A stretch of 64,000 nucleotides of DNA. It comes from Chrysoperla carnea (taxonomy: Eukaryota; Arthropoda; Insecta; Neuroptera; Chrysopidae). The stretch is taken from NCBI RefSeq assembly GCF_905475395.1, contig NC_058342.1, positions 1,112,001 to 1,176,000 of the forward strand. The letters are read 5' to 3'. The first letter of the stretch is position 1; every line of letters begins with the position of its first letter. The notes under the pieces are model-generated. The model was given only the letters and a program-made list of their open reading frames with translations. It ran no database searches and was not told the origin of the DNA. Of this stretch, positions 45,401 through 56,177 are shown piece after piece. The position numbers were made by a program, and so were the translations under genes.

Positions 45401-46164
45401 CAAGACGCTCACTATCTTTCAATTGAAACTGTGCGGTGCATTGCTACTCAGCAAATTATTAATATCTGTTAAAACCTTCATATCAAACGCTTTTGATATT
45501 TCTCCTCGATTGTTCAATGACGCAAACATTGTTTGTGTTGATTGAAAACATCTCTACACTTGTTAAAAGTCCATGTAGCCAATCGATTGGTGGCTATCAA
45601 CGAGCTTACCAAAGATGCTATATGGTCATATGTCCTTACTTCGATTAACCCTGCCGACATGACTTCTCGCGGTCGTCAACAAACCCAATTGTGTGAGCCC
45701 TTCTATCGAGATTTATGGTTTCAATGTGCCTCGTTAGTTAAAGCACCGCTTAGTCAATGGCCTCCTCAATATTTCCGATTTACCCGAAATAAAACCTCCA
45801 GATTTAACAGCTAATATAGATTCACACGGAAGTTTTGTAGACATTTTAAACCGCTTCTCCTCTTGGCGATGTCTTCAACCTGTATTTGGATGGATTTTTC
45901 GTTTTTTTTAAACAATGTAAATGTCGTTTGCAACATGCAGCTCGTCCTCTCTCTGTTTCCAAATTAACCGCTGCGCGCAATAGGATAGTTTATGCTACTC
46001 AACAGCATTATTTTTCTAACGAGCTTCAAGCCCTCAAGGCCGAACGACGCCTTAACGGTGGCCTGAGCAGATTGAATCCATATTTGTGTAGCTTTCAACT
46101 TAGATTTGATGGTCGCCTGGACCATTCCCAACTCTCATTAGCTTCCAAGCACCTCTTTCTGTAG
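42410..46164 (+). pseudogene. BEL copy B gag-pol, interrupted and decayed
   Basis: Resuming the gag fragment at 35,175, the sequence gives the rest of gag (KNLNYFLTIHETAV, FELRHADKE) to about 43,284, a degraded knuckle region, protease remnants near 43,690, the linker (44,165-44,446), RT with the second catalytic Asp lost (VDIAITGA where copy C has VDDIITGA), RNase H (CDASQSGCSAALYL) and the beginning of integrase (FDGRLDHSQL) to 46,164. Stops and shifts are frequent. It is more diverged from copies A and C than they are from each other. The integrase core is missing, replaced by a palindromic repeat region. Confidence 0.82.
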
Positions 46165-46199
46165 CACGTTCATAATTGTCTATGAATGTTGTCTCTCAT

Positions 46200-46700
46200 T
46201 TTCTTGTATTTTGTATCAGTTAAGAAGGATATTAGTTTCCCTTTTAACGCGCTCACTTTCCTGTGAGCGTGTATCTTTTTCTTGTGTTTTGTCTCAGTTA
46301 ACAAGGATATCAGGTCCCTTGTTAACGCGCTCACTTTCCTGTGAGCGTCTCTCATTTTCTTGTATTTTTTCTCTTTTAACAAGGACGCCAGTTTTTCTTG
46401 TAAATGCGCTTATTTTCTATTCTCTTGTGTTGTTTTTTATTTGGAAGTTAACAAGAACATCAGTTTCCTTGTTAACGCGCTTATTTTTTGTGAAGATCCC
46501 TCATGTTTTTGTTTTTTCTTGTAGCTAACAAGGGGTCTGTTTCCTTGTTAACGCGCTTGAAATTGTTTTTTAAGCGCTAACTACTTGTTCTCTATGTCTT
46601 TTTCTGTCCCGCTAGTGGGGCGTCCGTTACCGCCTCATAGTACGTTGTTTTGTTGTAAATTTATCGTGTTAACAAGGGCTGCTTGTTAACAATTTCACAA
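46200..46700 (+). repeat. Degenerate ~75-80-bp palindromic repeat array
   Basis: Units near 46,219, 46,297, 46,375, 46,447, 46,524 and a short one at 46,668 each contain an inverted pair close to GTTAACAAGG...CCTTGTTAAC. The first two also contain a second hairpin, CGCTCAC tttcct GTGAGCG. No convincing ORF is present; those that occur are by-products of the repeat. Confidence 0.7.
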
Positions 46701-47024
46701 CTCTCGATCAGAGATTTATTAATTTTTTTCGTTCAAGGCTAATTCCATTGAATAAGACTCTCAGGATTTAACAAGTAGTCACTCGTGCGGCTCATAAATT
46801 GGTCCCTTTAGTTGAGTCTCTTAACTGAATCCTACCTCAACGTCGTTTCTACCATTCTCTCTCCCTCTCTGTTTTCACCCTCTTTCCATACAGTCCACTC
46901 TCTTCTTATTTTTGCTCTGCATTCCTCGATTTTCATTTGATTATCTCCTCTATTTTTTTCTACCTCTTGTTACTCCCTCCTGGCTTCCCTGGCAAAATGC
47001 AGTCACATTTGGAGGGGGGTTTTA
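46701..47024 (+). other. BEL copy B 3' region before LTR
   Basis: Pyrimidine-rich sequence without a supported gene, ending in a purine tract (GGAGGGGGG, 47,011-47,019) that may be the polypurine tract. Confidence 0.45.
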
Positions 47025-47639
47025 TGTTCACGCCGATTTGTGTAGTACAAAACATTTTCGTTTATCTTTAATTAAGGAAGTGGCAAACGCTGCCATCTGT
47101 TTTCATGACCGTGTACTAAAAGCTCACTTCATCAAATGTTTTACACGGTCAAGATCATTAATTCAAAAAAATTCGTTAAAAGTGGCGAGGGGTCAGCCGT
47201 TGGTATTACCTTATTGATTATGTAATTTTGTGTGTATTAGAAGTTCAGTTAAATTAGAATGTTAGAACAATAAAGTTCGATTCGTTTTTTTTTTATTCTC
47301 ATTAATTAATTCATTAACTAAGGTCGTTCAAGTTTTTTTCTTACATTTTTTTGTATTTATTCGTCGTTTCGATAAGCAGTAATTTTGTGCCATATTCCCG
47401 AGTTTTTTGTGTTTACGTATTAACTGTTAACAAAGTGTTCAAATTCAAGTAAAATTTAAGTGAAATGTACTAAAACTAAAACCACTATCCCCAATTTTCC
47501 TGCATACCCTTTTTTCTCCTGTGGTTCGCTCAACATCTTCTAACATAGTTTATCAGCACATTAGTGAGTGTTTCTACTTTCATTTTATTCAATCAAAATC
47601 ATTATTTCAATATTTCTAAACTTCATAAAGTACGTAACA
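47025..47639 (+). repeat. Probable 3' LTR of BEL copy B
   Basis: It starts TGTTCACGCCGATTTG after the purine tract and ends CATAAAGTACGTAACA. The terminal ~95 bp match the LTR ending at 25,370; the rest does not, so the two are related families or one is chimeric. No TSD could be assigned. Confidence 0.5.
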
Positions 47640-48247
47640 ATAGGTGGTCATAAAATCAAGTTGTTTGTCCGTTTTCGATTGTCTGTCCGTCTGTACTTCT
47701 GTCTGACGACACGATAACTCAAAAAAGTACTTTTGCTTAAATTATTTTTAATCATTAAGTATTCCTCTTTCAAAATACTTTTGTTTGAATAATTTTTTCC
47801 TAAACATCATTGTTTACCCTTTAAGGCGCAAATTATTTATTATGTATTATATGGAAATATCAGTTCTGTGTGGCTATCTAAGAGTAGTAAAAAAAAAAAC
47901 TGTGGGGGCATTTACTCCCAAACAAAAAGAATGAGACTGGACTGCGTTGAGAGTGGACTGGTTTGAAAATTTACTCACATGTGTTTCGATGTTGTTCGCG
48001 TGCCAATAAGTTTTGATCGGAAAAATATGATAGAAAAGAGGAAAATATCTTTAAGGATGATCCAACCTCGTTGCTGGATGTTTCTTGAACACTGCACATG
48101 ATGTCACGTAGGTGATTTCAGAAGACACAATGTTTAAGTACGGAATTCAACATTACAATAACAATTTGTAAAGATAAGAATATAAAATTACACAATTCAT
48201 TTAAGTTGTAAACCTTTGAATGGATTAATATTAGTCATTAAACAAGT
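47640..48247. other. Unassigned stretch
   Basis: No gene seen. It contains GTCTGTCCGTCTGT...ACGATAACTC near 47,680-47,720, a motif I recall from dispersed insect repeats but cannot classify. Confidence 0.3.
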
Positions 48248-48329
48248 TGGAGAAGCATCGAACTTCCAACTAGCAAATATGTTAATAAAACAAAAAATAT
48301 TTCCCGAGGAATGGACAACAGGAGTGATA

Positions 48330-48333
48330 TGTA

Positions 48334-48364
<31 letters not shown>

Positions 48365-48399
48365 TATATAGATATATTACATACCATATCACACATATC

Positions 48400-48433
<34 letters not shown>
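48330..48433 (+). repeat. TA microsatellite inside LINE ORF
   Basis: Two long (TA)n runs separated by an imperfect segment (ACATACCATATCACACATATCACA). They lie where the RT reads ...VICNIY before and KGKGDV after, so expansion began inside coding sequence. Confidence 0.85.
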
Positions 48434-48437
<4 letters not shown>

Positions 48438-49458
48438 GGAAAAGGTGATGTGCAGAGTCCAGATAATTACAGCGGAATAACCTTGATGTCGAGTTTAAGC
48501 AAGTTATACACCAAAATCTTGTCGCTACGAATTCAGAAATGGGCAGAAACTGAAAATATTATCAGTCAATTTCAGTCTGGTTTTAGAAGTGGGTTTGAGG
48601 CAATGGACAATGTACTTGTAATAAAGACTTTGATTGAAAAAACCTTAAAAGTTAAACGAAATAAACTTTATTGCTGCTTTATCTACTTTGAAAAGGCTTT
48701 TGACAAAGTGGATAGAAACATATTATGGAACAAACTTCGGAAACTTGAAATGCCAATCAACATGATAAATATTTTAAAAGCAGTATATGAACAACCTACT
48801 TGCTGCCTTCGTATTAATAGATTTTCGGCCACTGAGAAATTCCAGACGCATAGAGGATTACGGCAAGGATGTCAACTCTCTGCGATTCTATTCACCTTAT
48901 ATATAAACGATCTACCGAAATATCTCGAACCTGTCCACATTCTGTCCCCATGCTTAGGAGCTACCGAGGTTAAAACTTTACTATATGCTGATGATGTAGT
49001 ACTTTTTTCGTCATCTATTGGAGGGATGAAACGTGCTCTAAGTGCCATAGAAAATTATTATAATAGTTCAAAAATGACTATTAATGTAAAGAAAACTAAA
49101 ATGCTTAGGATAAGTAAAGGAAAGAAATTTAGCCAAAATGAAACTTTCATGATCAGTAACGAATATATACAAAATGTTTTCAACTTTCAATATCTAGGTA
49201 TTACAATAACAAACAATGGTAACTGGAAACTACATCAACAAAATATGGTGACTTAAGCGAACAGGGCACTAATGGTTATCAGAAAATTTATATATAAATA
49301 TAAAGATTTTCCAGTCAGCTTTATAATAAAAATGTTTAAAACAATAGTTACTCCAATAATAACATATGGCAGAGAAGTGTGAGGTATAGAAGGCTGTGGA
49401 AAAGAAATAAAAACTTTCACTTATAATTTTTATAGGGAATATTGGGAGTCTCTTTATC

Positions 49459-49464
49459 CTCGCC
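49459..49464 (+). repeat. Polinton target-site duplication, left copy
   Basis: CTCGCC here and at 57,196-57,201. Reading the LINE across the two points with one copy of CTCGCC gives an uninterrupted, family-typical stretch (SLSSPNCAI), so the duplication is real. Confidence 0.9.
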
Positions 49465-50445
49465 AGTAGTATAGTCATGGCGGTCCTGGCACAAAAGAAT
49501 GGTACACTTTTCCAAAAAGGGCAAACCTAGGTGAATGTTGGAAACCTCGGTTGAATGCGAAGTCGGAGGGGATAGATGACGTCATTGACCAATAGTAAAT
49601 CAAGATGGCGTTGGGAGGTGTGGTGGGGGTGAGGGATGACATAAACGGGGCTTGACTAATAGTGGTAGGCGTGGTTGACAGGAGTGCGTTTCTTGGAAGT
49701 GGAGCTTAAAGGGGGCGGGAATTGGACGTTAGATGAGATAATCGAGCCCAAATTCAGCTCAGTTGGATGGTACACTTTTCCAAAAAGGGCAAACCTCGGT
49801 TGAATGCGAAGTTGGAGGGGATAGATGACGTCATTGGCTTTGACCAACAGTAGCTCTGTAAAAATCAAGATGGCGTCGGGAGGTGTGGTTGAATTGGTGG
49901 GGAGGAATGGCTGCCTAAGCATAAACGGGGAATTACCAGGTGACGTCATTGGCTTTGACCAATAGTGGCGCTGTAGTCGGCGGAGAGTGAATGGAGTGAA
50001 CGGGGGGCGGGACGTTGACATTAGTCAGCAATTGTCAAGAATATGTTGAAATAGATTTGACCTTGAAAAATATTGTAATTTGACACTTTAAATATACATG
50101 ATAAAATTCAAGACACGTGACCGGATGTTAATTTTTTTTTTTTTTTTTATTGAGTCAGCGATGTAATATGACACTTGAAATTTACATAATAAAAATACAT
50201 GTTCAAACTTGTTTGAATGGACTTTGATCTTAAAATAATTTTACACGTGTCAGCAATTCTCAAGAATATGTTGAAATAGATTTGACCTTGAAAAATATGA
50301 TATCATCATCCTGTTACAAGTTCAAACTTGTTTGAATAAAAATACATGTTCAAACTTGTTTGAACATGTTTAAACTTGTTTGAATCTCATTAGATCTTAA
50401 AATAATTTTACACATGTTATGAGATTAGATAATAATTTCTGCTGG
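49465..50445. repeat. Left terminal inverted repeat
   Basis: About 980 bp complementary to 56,283-57,195. The outer unit (GGTACACTTTTCC...) is present twice (about 49,493 and 49,767), against once on the right. It contains TGACGTCA three times (e.g. about 49,576) and several TTCAAACTTGTTTGAA palindromes. Confidence 0.88.
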
Positions 50446-50473
50446 TGGGGGATTTATGGAGTGGTGGTAATCA

Positions 50474-50510
50474 TATAAAAAAGGCGCTCGACATTACGGT
50501 TATATCAGTT
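50474..50510 (+). promoter_or_regulatory. TATA box and initiator of the small Polinton ORF
   Basis: TATAAAA at 50,474-50,480 and TCAGTT (arthropod Inr consensus) at 50,505-50,510, about 33 bp from the first T of the TATA to the Inr A, 33 bp before the ATG at 50,540. The spacing is that of a standard RNA polymerase II core promoter. Confidence 0.7.
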
Positions 50511-50539
50511 TTCATTAAATATTCATAATATTAATCAAA

Positions 50540-50899
50540 ATGAATAGAGCAGAATTAAAATTATTAGATAGTTGTTTAGTGCGACCATGCATAAAAATGG
50601 ACGACTTGCCACTGAAAAAAAAATTAAAAATACTAAAAATGGAGCGGATTCTAACGATACATGGGCCATCAATAAAAGTTTTACTGGATATAAGCCTAGA
50701 TGGTACAGAAAACGAGGGAGTTTTTCTACCATCTAGGTTTGCAGTGTTGACGGACAATATGATTAAATTATTTAACACGAAACAGGGGTATTTAAGGGTG
50801 GAGGAGAAAATTGGAAGAAGTCACCAATTAACGCTGCGCCTATTCGAAGATGATGTTAACGAAGATGGCAACCAGATCAACCCAATGTTGAACAAATAG
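50540..50899 (+). CDS. 119-aa Polinton protein, possible OB-fold ssDNA-binding protein
   Basis: The ATG follows a TATA/Inr promoter and the ORF is uninterrupted. Its pattern is a short basic helix (LKKKLKILKM), then alternating strands (TIHGPSIKVLLDI, EGVFLPSRFAVL, YLRVEEKIGRSHQLTLRLF), which resembles small proteins found next to polymerase genes in insect mobile elements. The strand pattern could be an OB fold, and a single-stranded DNA-binding role would suit protein-primed replication, but this is inference. The acidic tail (EDDVNEDGNQ) is common in such proteins. It is divergent from the polymerase, each gene starting just inside one terminal repeat. Confidence 0.55.
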   Translation: MNRAELKLLDSCLVRPCIKMDDLPLKKKLKILKMERILTIHGPSIKVLLDISLDGTENEGVFLPSRFAVLTDNMIKLFNTKQGYLRVEEKIGRSHQLTLRLFEDDVNEDGNQINPMLNK

Positions 50900-51246
50900 A
50901 GCCTGATCAACCAAGCGAATTAATCCCATGGGTAATTCTAATACAACAGACGTTTTGTATTAAATACATCAGAAATTTCTGAATAAAAAATCATTTTATA
51001 AAATCTATGTATTTTTATTTTTAAATATTTATAATACAACACTGTTTATTTAAATAAGAAACTTACAATAAAAATAATATTTTTACAATGTGAAATTTTT
51101 TATTTTTTTTATAAATCACAAGTATGTTCACAAAAGCGGTCCACTATGACAAATTTTTGTTTGTTACAAGTATGTTCGCAAAAACGTTCCACTATAAAAG
51201 GAGACTTTTTTTTTATCAATATATGAATCATGTAAATAGTCGAACC
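50900..51246. other. Intergenic region with ~30-bp direct repeat
   Basis: AT-rich. AATAAAA at about 50,982 could end the small ORF transcript. Two copies of a 30-bp unit beginning ACAAGTATGTTC lie at 51,118-51,147 and 51,166-51,195. No gene. Confidence 0.6.
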
Positions 51247-51882
51247 CTAACCACCGGACTTTAAATTTGGAGCTAAGACCTTTTCCACTAAATAAATGTT
51301 TGGATCGTAAGCTTTTTGTAATTCTTCGGCATAAAAACCACCCTTTATATCATCGTTGTTGAAGTCCTTTAGTAAATATGTTCTTGGGTTTGTAAGCAGA
51401 TACAGACCAGTATTAAACATATTAAAACCAGTATTAAACAGATACAGACCAGTATTAAACAGATACTGACCAGTACTAAACAGGTTAAAACCAGTATTAA
51501 ACAGATACAGACCAGTATTTAACAGGTCAAAACCAGTATTAAACAGGTCAAAACCAGTATTAAACAGATACAGACCAGTATTAAACAGGTTAAAACCAGT
51601 ATTAAACAGGTCAAAACCAGTATTAAACAGATACAGACCAGTATTAAACAGGTTAAAACCAGCATTAAACCGATACAGACCAGTATTAAACAGGCCAAAA
51701 CCAGTATTAAACAGATACAGACCAGTATTAAACAGGTTAAAACCAGTATTAAACAGATACAGACCAGTATTAAACAGATACTGACCAGTATTCAACAAGT
51801 CAAAACCAGTATTAAACAGATACAGACCAGTATTAAACAGGTTAAAACCAGTATTAATCATCACAACAACAGCAGGACACAT
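51247..51882 (-). pseudogene. Integrase C-terminal remnant preceded by 22 heptad repeats
   Basis: A 211-aa ORF. Residues 10-163 are 22 copies of a seven-residue unit close to NTGLYLF / NTGFNLF, encoded by a 21-bp minisatellite at 51,394-51,855. The last 48 residues (NPRTYLLKDFNNDDIKGG then FYAEELQKA and YLVEKVL) match the C-terminal region of retrovirus-like Polinton integrases, just before their chromodomain-like end. No integrase core is present. The repeat therefore appears to have replaced, or grown into, the rest of the gene. Whether a protein is made is unknown; the frame has stayed open through all 22 units. Confidence 0.65.
51394..51855 (-). repeat. 21-bp minisatellite, 22 units
   Basis: The unit on the plus strand is close to CAGTATTAAACAGATACAGAC, with variants alternating GATACAGAC and GTCAAAAC/GTTAAAAC. 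The variants alternate in a partly regular order, suggesting amplification of two-unit blocks. Confidence 0.9.
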
Positions 51883-51943
51883 TTCTGAAACAACAGCAAA
51901 AATTAGCTAAATATTAAAAACATAAAATATAAAATACTTACAC

Positions 51944-54900
51944 TCAACAAATAATGCTATAGTGGCCCCATGGTTTTGTTTCACATGAATTGTGAGTAAT
52001 GTATCGTTTTTGGTCAAATGGTGATAAGCCCACTTTCTGCTGTTTGATGGTATGAATTTTGTGGCGCTTCGATCGAATGCTTTGTTGATGATTATATGAT
52101 TTCCGATTCTCTATCAAACATTTTTTATAATCATCAAAAGTAAGCTTTCGAATTGCTGACTTCTTGAGACCTTTTGATTTTTTCGTCTCTGTCTTGTTTT
52201 GCACCCGAACTGTATACATCTTACTTCGCAATCCAACAAATTCCAACATTACTTCACCGTTGTTTTCATCAGACATTAAACCTTTTACTTTCTTATTACG
52301 AAGCGGTATTTTTTAGATGTCATCAGGTGCGAAGTCAGCAGTATCAAAGCGATCAATATCCTGCCTCATGACGTCATAGACGGAAATATTTGATATATCA
52401 TAAACTAAACTGTCGGTATCTGTGTATAAAAGCTTAACATTTTCACGACCGTATCGAGGGTACATGTAATTATAATGAAAATCATACACATACGTCTTCG
52501 ATACATCCAAAATAGAGAAGCCTACATAGATTGGTTTGTTTAAAAATATTTCAGTCTTTTTCAACTCTACAATACTGACGTCATTATCGAGCACTGTCAT
52601 ACTATGAAAATTGGGCTTAGCAATCAATTTTTTTACTCCATGCTTTCCATCCCAATTTTTTCGTATGTAAACAACCCGGTGTTTTCTAATATTCTCCATG
52701 GTTTTACCGAATATTGCATTGATCATCAATTTGAACAATGATTTTTCAAAATCATTCGTTGCGTTCTTACGCATTTCGGTATTGAAATCAATGTATGATT
52801 TCAACCATGGAGATTGATCAAACTGTAACACACGACGGTATTTTGTTACTTTCACATCAAGTTGTATATATAATTTTAAAATTCTATAGTGCACGATATA
52901 TCTGGTCTTGTTGTACAGAGTTGTAAGCAGGTATTTTTGTTTTGAGCCTGGTGGTTTTGCTATCTCCGGACATGGTGGTAGATCGCTAAAGTAATCATGC
53001 AGATTTTGGGGTATTTCCAGATCCACTTCTAAAATGAAACCGACTGGTGAATCGTCTGCAATTTCCATGACGTCTGGTGTGTCAACCCACTCGAAATTTC
53101 CAGTTGGTAAAGATGTAGACATTGTAGCTCCATATTCATTCACCACATCGTAATACATCAAATAATGTTGTGTTTCATTTGGATTATACCCCTCTGTCAT
53201 GTACTTATTATTAGCTTTTGCATAGCGATTAGAGCAATGTTTCACACCACCTCTGATTCCTCTCTCGATAAACAGAAACTTATCTACATCAGTGAACAAT
53301 TCCAGTTTCTTATCGGTGTATTTCAACATGGCTTCCCATGTGTAGCCAGCTAGTGTATAAGAGTGAGCTGGATCAAGGCCATATTTATGCAAACAAGTTT
53401 TACGGAAATTTTCAAAAATGTCCGCAAGTAGAAACACATCAGTTTTCATATACAGGTCAGAGTATTCACCTAGTGTATGTAAACCAAATGTATTCCATAC
53501 TTGTATAGCATGATTATAATCCTGATCCGTTATGTGCTCATCTGTTAATGCACTGTAGAACGCCTCTTTTGTGGGTAAGCTTACCTCATCAAGACGTTCC
53601 CAACTAGACATGTATTCATAAGGAAATACACCTTTTCTTGTTAACAATTGAAATTGTTCATCATCACTGACCTGCAAATAAAAAAAGATACGGCTCTGTA
53701 TAAAGTATTTATTTATTTATATTTTTTATGACTTACCTCTCTATGTAAAATAGTTTTTTTATCATTATCTAAATAGGAAGCCAGATTATCTAATTTTTCA
53801 GAGAGAAACTTAAAGGAATCAATGAATCGTAATTGAATGTCCGAGACGTGTTTGGTAAAACTGATGTACTTTTCTTTGTTGATGGGCAACACATCAACAT
53901 GACCATCGAATTCTGTTAGCAGAGGTTCTATTATAAAATGTGCATCATATCCGCTTAAATTATGCATCACAACAGGTATCACCCTTGAATTTTGATAATT
54001 TAAGTTACAAATTTGGTGTGCTGGACCTCTGTAATAACCTGTAAAATAAATATTTAAATTAGATAAAATTTTAACAATAATAAATATGAATACATACCTG
54101 TGATGTGTGAATGGTCACGCACACGGATACTATTTGTTGGTGTAAAAGATTTTTTACAAATATGACACTTTTCTGCACACAGAAACTCCATTTCTTGTTC
54201 GATGGTGAGCGGTATCATTGGTTCAACGTGTTTAATTTTCTTTTCCAATGTATACGCAACCTGTTCCAGTTCTTTAACAAACCATTTTGCGCAATCAGTA
54301 CCACGGTATGCCTTATAAAACGATTGGTTGGGATCATGGGTACAATGAACATAGTAACCTACACTGTAGGGTACATGTTTTTGAATATTTTGCGTATAAG
54401 ACCCATGATCCATTTCCATGTCTTCATGATGTTGTGGTACCAATAACGCCTCAAAATCTGCATATACAATATATGGAATTGGTTCTTGATGAGAAAATTT
54501 CTGAAACTCAACGAACCGCTCGTCATCAGTTTCAGGCATTCGTACCCGCACCGCTTCTTTTTCACCACAATTTACTGAATGCTGTTGGAGTTTGCCTTCT
54601 GTAGCAAAATAGTTGAGACATCGATCACCTAAAAATATTTTATGCTCGTGTTTTGTCACACCCGATCGATTCAACTTTGCTAAATTTTTTATCCAGCAAA
54701 AGTGGTGACTGTTCCCATTCTCCACAGCCAGTAGATGAATTTTTTGCCCCGCAGTGTTCGAACTAACGCGTACAGGGAAAATTTCTAAACCATGTAGAAA
54801 CGTATCTTTGTAGCCGTATACGTTAATCGAAAGCTGCGGGTTCATGTTTTCAAATTTAATTATTTGATCTAGAGACATGGGAAACTTTAATCCATCATGT

Positions 54901-55836
54901 TTTAAATGATATTTATAGTGCGGGTACTTAGTTAAACGATGAGGATGCTTTTCAACCGGGTAAAGTGCTGACATTATCGACCATAGAAAACAATGTTGGT
55001 CTTTATTCTGGACATTAATCACAGCCAATTTATTTTTGATGACTGGTGGTAGTTCACAAAATGTTCCAGCTGTGATCGGAGAGTACTTATTCATGTGGAC
55101 TCGAATATTTATGATCATGTCAAGAGCCCAACCGCTATCGCGTTCCTGGAATTCTTCCAATTTTTTCAACAAATAGTTTTTGACATGATCAGTGTACCAC
55201 TCCTGCATGTCCATTGTCAGATACATTTCCTTGGCCGACGTTATAAAAATTTTCAAATCCTCCTCTTTGGTGGTGGGCTTAATGAAATTGCCCGTGAACA
55301 TAATATACACCTGAAATAAAATTCAAGATCTCATTAGACTATTTAAATTATAAATCTTAAATTTTACTTACCTTGAGGGGATGCTTCACTAGCTCACGCC
55401 GAACGTGTCTTCTAAACATTGGAAATGCCCGGTTGAAAAATATATTTGGATCTTTATAATCCAAATTGGTAATCATACCAGTCTTCACCCTGCCCTGATG
55501 GTGGGTTTCAATTGTCTCCCAGATTAGATGTCGATTTTGTTTTTTGGTGACACCACCACCTTGTTTAACTAAATCTAATCGCAGTCGGTGAAGTTGCCGC
55601 TGGTATGATTTACAAAGTCCAATATTAGCTTCAAGACGCAGAGGATTTTCTTTCTTTAACATTAACATCTTTTTCAATAAGCGGATGTTCTGCTTATTAA
55701 GTACCATCCATCGCTCAGCTTCCTCCACCGTCTTGATGAGCCTCAACGCTCTCTCCACTTTCTTCGTCATATCCGTGCTACCACCTTGAGGTACCACGTT
55801 TAGCGTATGCATAACATTTTGTTCGTAGGTGTCCAT
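51944..55836 (-). CDS. polB: Polinton protein-primed-type family B DNA polymerase, four exons, one in-frame stop
   Basis: Exons are 55836-55372, 55310-54098, 54038-53737 and 53671-51944; phases match at all three joins, giving about 1,235 codons. The exonuclease motifs are YADFEAL, HNLSGYDAHF and YMKTDVFLLAD; polymerase motifs are VNEYGATMSTSLP (A), KLMINAIFGKTMEN (B) and YTDTDSLVYD (C). It would replicate the element from a protein primer. A TAA at 52,313-52,315 interrupts the frame after motif C, removing about 123 codons (block LRSKMY, then PFDQKRYI). The catalytic part is complete. The start ATG (55,836) lies about 345 bp downstream of a TATA box. Confidence 0.9.
53672..53736 (-). other. 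Intron 3 of the Polinton polymerase (65 bp)
   Basis: Starts GTAAGT and ends TTTGCAG; removal joins ...HRE to VSDDEQF in phase 0. Confidence 0.82.
54039..54097 (-). other. Intron 2 of the Polinton polymerase (59 bp)
   Basis: Starts GTATGT and ends TTTTACAG; it splits a Gly codon (phase 1) and removal joins HSHITG to YYRGPAHQ, the family-typical sequence. Confidence 0.85.
55311..55371 (-). other. Intron 1 of the Polinton polymerase (61 bp)
   Basis: Starts GTAAGT and ends TTTCAG; removal joins HPLK to VYIMFTGNF in phase 0. Confidence 0.85.
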
Positions 55837-56045
55837 CTTTCAAAAAAATTATATTTAAGTTTCACAATAATATTTAAAAAATTTTTACACTTACTATTAT
55901 ATTTTCAAATACTAAGCAAAATATACGTTACCGAACGTTCAACACTAAAGTTAACTTACAAATGAGTAATATTTGTTTTTTTTATAAAATATATAGACTA
56001 AGTTTAGAATAATAAATATATCAAAAACAAAATAATAATAATAAT

Positions 56046-56080
<35 letters not shown>

Positions 56081-56177
56081 TAAAAATAAAAAATAATTTA
56101 AAAAATATATGCAGAAAAAACTAACTGAAGCAAAGGTGAATTTCAAAAGAGATACTTCAACAGCTACGTACATCACT
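55837..56177 (-). other. Polymerase 5' leader with AAT microsatellite
   Basis: Untranslated. An (AAT)n tract lies at about 56,031-56,078. The same leader, with a mirrored (TTA)n tract, is seen in the fragment at 63.7-63.83 kb. Confidence 0.6.

Larger units (their letters stand above)
48248..49464 (+). pseudogene. LINE reverse transcriptase, left half (interrupted by Polinton)
   Basis: The frame is recognisable from about 48,248 (KIFPEEWTTGVI), is expanded by a TA microsatellite, then reads 48,450-49,256 with NYSGITLMSSLSKLY, FIYFEKAFDKVDR, GLRQGCQLSAILFTLYIND and the catalytic YADDVVLFSS at about 48,985. After a TAA at 49,254 it continues (PVSFIIKMFKTIVTPIITYG) through further lesions to 49,464, where the Polinton begins. 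The domain order is that of a non-LTR retrotransposon of the CR1/RTE-X-like kind; the clade is not certain. The endonuclease part is not visible. Confidence 0.82.

Noticed and set aside
46170-46528. ORFs of 70 and 105 codons on both strands
   Set aside because: They are readings of the palindromic repeat array, with no family resemblance.
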